From positions 1-7,620 of the forward strand of contig PIVW01000284.1 of the NCBI GenBank assembly GCA_003353825.1: a DNA stretch of 7,620 nt, written 5' to 3'. Position numbers and translations under genes: made by a program. Each line of letters begins with the position of its first letter. Position 1 is the first letter of the stretch. The notes beneath the pieces were generated by a model. It did not search any database and was not told where the DNA came from. It saw only the letters and a program-made list of their open reading frames with translations. This DNA comes from Chloroflexota bacterium (GTDB lineage: Bacteria; Chloroflexota; Anaerolineae; J102). Shown one piece after another: positions 6,605-7,620 of the stretch.

Positions 6605-6820
6605 GGATTGTAGCGCTACGCGTTACGGCTCATTACCGTTCTAGATCATGTATTGGTCACCAAAACGCTAAACACTGGTTCGTATCTTCAGTAGGCCGGT
6701 AGACCGCATCGAAGGGTGCGGGTTAACGAAACCACGTACATCTAATCTAACCCGCTGTTTCAAGTACTGCACGCCGAATAAAATTGGGCAATTCAATACG
6801 CCGTTCAGTACTGGACATTA

Positions 6821-7417
6821 TCAGTTTATAATCCGCGCTGCCCGCATGCAGGAGACAGTGACATCGTTGAGGGTGAGTTCGTTGCCGACGACGTTCCAGA
6901 CCTGGATAACACGGTCCTGTTGCGGAAGCAAATCGAAGTAGTAGTCAGAAAATCGTGCGCCCTGTATGAGTACCTCCACCTTAACGAAGTATGCGTAGGC
7001 GTCGGTCTTTATGCGCACTTCAATGTGCTTTTCCGGTGATGTGGCCTCGACTGCCAGATTTGCCTGAGGCAGAAGCAAATCCTTGATCTCCACGAAGAAG
7101 TAGCGATTGTCTGGCAAAGCATGTCGTCCGGATCGAACGCTCATAAAGCTGCTTTTATGTTGAGCCTGGCTCAGTAAAGATGCTGGTATCCTGGCAATGG
7201 ATTGGGCGACATTGCCATTGACAGAGTACGCTACCTCTTTGCTGTAAAGGATATCACCCCCGAAAGTCGCCAGCTCCCACGTGGCCATATCATGCACAGG
7301 CGTCAGCATATCATTGACGATCCAGAGAGAGAGACTGCCACCGGCCTCGGATTTGAAACATGCCATTAACGGTGTGTAGGCTCGTTTGGCATAGAAATAA
7401 CCGAGTCCACTGAACAA
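6821..7417 (-). pseudogene. Beta-mannosidase-type glycoside hydrolase (GH2), C-terminal fragment
   Basis: A 198-residue frame, against about 800-850 for whole beta-mannosidases. It resembles only the C-terminal immunoglobulin-like domains: the inter-domain linker GYFYAKRAYTPLMACFK (6-22), LSLWIVNDMLTPV (29-41), then after a middle stretch FSDYYFDLLPQQDRVIQVWN (155-174), typical of the last domain. Consecutive TAA TAG codons in the same frame stand immediately before the similarity (about 7421-7426), the first codon is TTG without a visible ribosome binding site, and the whole catalytic barrel is absent. The end at TGA (6821-6823) looks natural. Upstream DNA is repeat-like, which suggests the gene was cut by rearrangement. 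Function would have been release of mannose from beta-mannosides; none is expected from this piece. Confidence 0.75.
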
Positions 7418-7556
7418 AGCCTATTAACCGCAGAGATCGCAGATGAAAACATAGGGTTTCACGGGGAAGAACGCATCTAAACCCCACCATTTTTGCTGTT
7501 GTCTCGATCTTCACTGCTTGTCTAGACCTTTTTTCAGGAGAGTCATATAACAACCA
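7418..7556. repeat. Repeat-like intergenic segment upstream of the GH2 fragment
   Basis: It contains copy B of the dispersed repeat (7519-7544), the AAGATCGA match on the minus strand (7504-7511), a short doublet CGCAGAGAT-CGCAGATGA (about 7431-7448) and the inverted pair GGGTTT (7454-7459) / AAACCC (7479-7484). A minus-strand open frame crosses it and the 18-bp array, but it has no protein-like character. The block probably belongs to a dispersed non-coding element. Confidence 0.45.
7519..7544 (-). repeat. Dispersed repeat, copy B (26 bp)
   Basis: On the minus strand this matches the plus strand of 2486-2511 at 22 of 26 positions without gaps. It includes GGTCTAGACA, in which TCTAGA is palindromic; copy A has TCTAGG instead. 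Confidence 0.6.
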
Positions 7557-7620
7557 TGGAAGGGCCAATTTCATTGGAAGGGCCAATTTCATTGGAAGGG
7601 CCAATTTCATTGGAAGGGCC
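7557..7620. repeat. 18-bp tandem repeat array, open at the window edge
   Basis: Three identical units of TGGAAGGGCCAATTTCAT (7557-7574, 7575-7592, 7593-7610) are followed by the first ten bases of a fourth, where the window ends. Each unit, joined to the next, carries the perfect dyad CCAAT-TTC-ATTGG. The length is a multiple of three, so the minus strand reads MKLALP repeatedly, but no real gene is indicated. Identity of the units suggests recent expansion. Confidence 0.95.

Larger units (their letters stand above)
6462..6820. other. 359-bp upstream region of the beta-oxidation cluster
   Basis: No gene is seen. The part nearest the fadN-like gene contains a candidate promoter (6555-6583) and a cluster of dyads (6588-6636). 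The part towards the beta-mannosidase remnant (about 6640-6820) is A+T-richer, with nothing I can name. Confidence 0.5.

Noticed and set aside
7311..7610. Minus-strand open frame of 99 codons starting in the 18-bp array
   Set aside because: It begins with the translated repeat, crosses non-coding repeat-like DNA and overlaps the GH2 frame out of phase; no family resemblance.

Overview
The window looks like a piece of a bacterial chromosome of middling G+C. It is built around a fatty-acid beta-oxidation gene cluster, all read on the minus strand (right to left). Gene content, protein style and the many short degenerate tandem repeats between genes recall Chloroflexota of the Anaerolineae/Caldilineae kind. 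This assignment is inference from remembered family features, not from a search.

Layout in the direction of transcription: (1) At 7557-7620 an 18-bp tandem array runs off the right edge. It is followed by repeat-like intergenic DNA (7418-7556) and a C-terminal fragment of a beta-mannosidase-type glycoside hydrolase (6821-7417) with no N-terminal three quarters. (2) A 359-bp gap (6462-6820) holds a plausible promoter and several dyads. (3) A FadN-type bifunctional 3-hydroxyacyl-CoA dehydrogenase/enoyl-CoA hydratase (4026-6461) and (4) a FadA-type thiolase (2725-3909) both look intact, with all expected catalytic residues and good ribosome binding sites. (5) A repeat-rich junction (about 2373-2724) is followed by two consecutive C-terminal remnants of different acyl-CoA dehydrogenases (2078-2372 and 1729-2076). 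(6) A small SCP2-type lipid-binding protein (1290-1625). (7) A 526-bp gap with an inverted pair of octamer arrays, a strong hairpin and a weak small-ORF candidate. (8) A short-chain dehydrogenase-like protein (1-763, last residues off the window) that has lost three of the four classical active-site residues.

The order hydroxyacyl-CoA dehydrogenase/hydratase, thiolase, acyl-CoA dehydrogenase matches the fadN-fadA-fadE arrangement known from Bacillus. The intact genes would supply hydration, the second oxidation and thiolysis. The first oxidation, normally done by the acyl-CoA dehydrogenase, cannot be supplied by the two truncated copies here and would need an enzyme from elsewhere in the genome. 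The SCP2 protein could bind acyl-CoA or other lipid.

I do not see a convincing new defence, mobile or biosynthetic system. The points most worth a second look are the paired inverted arrays of 7-mers and 8-mers, a 26-bp dispersed sequence present in two inverted copies, the partial decay of the cluster, and the SDR protein without its catalytic tyrosine.
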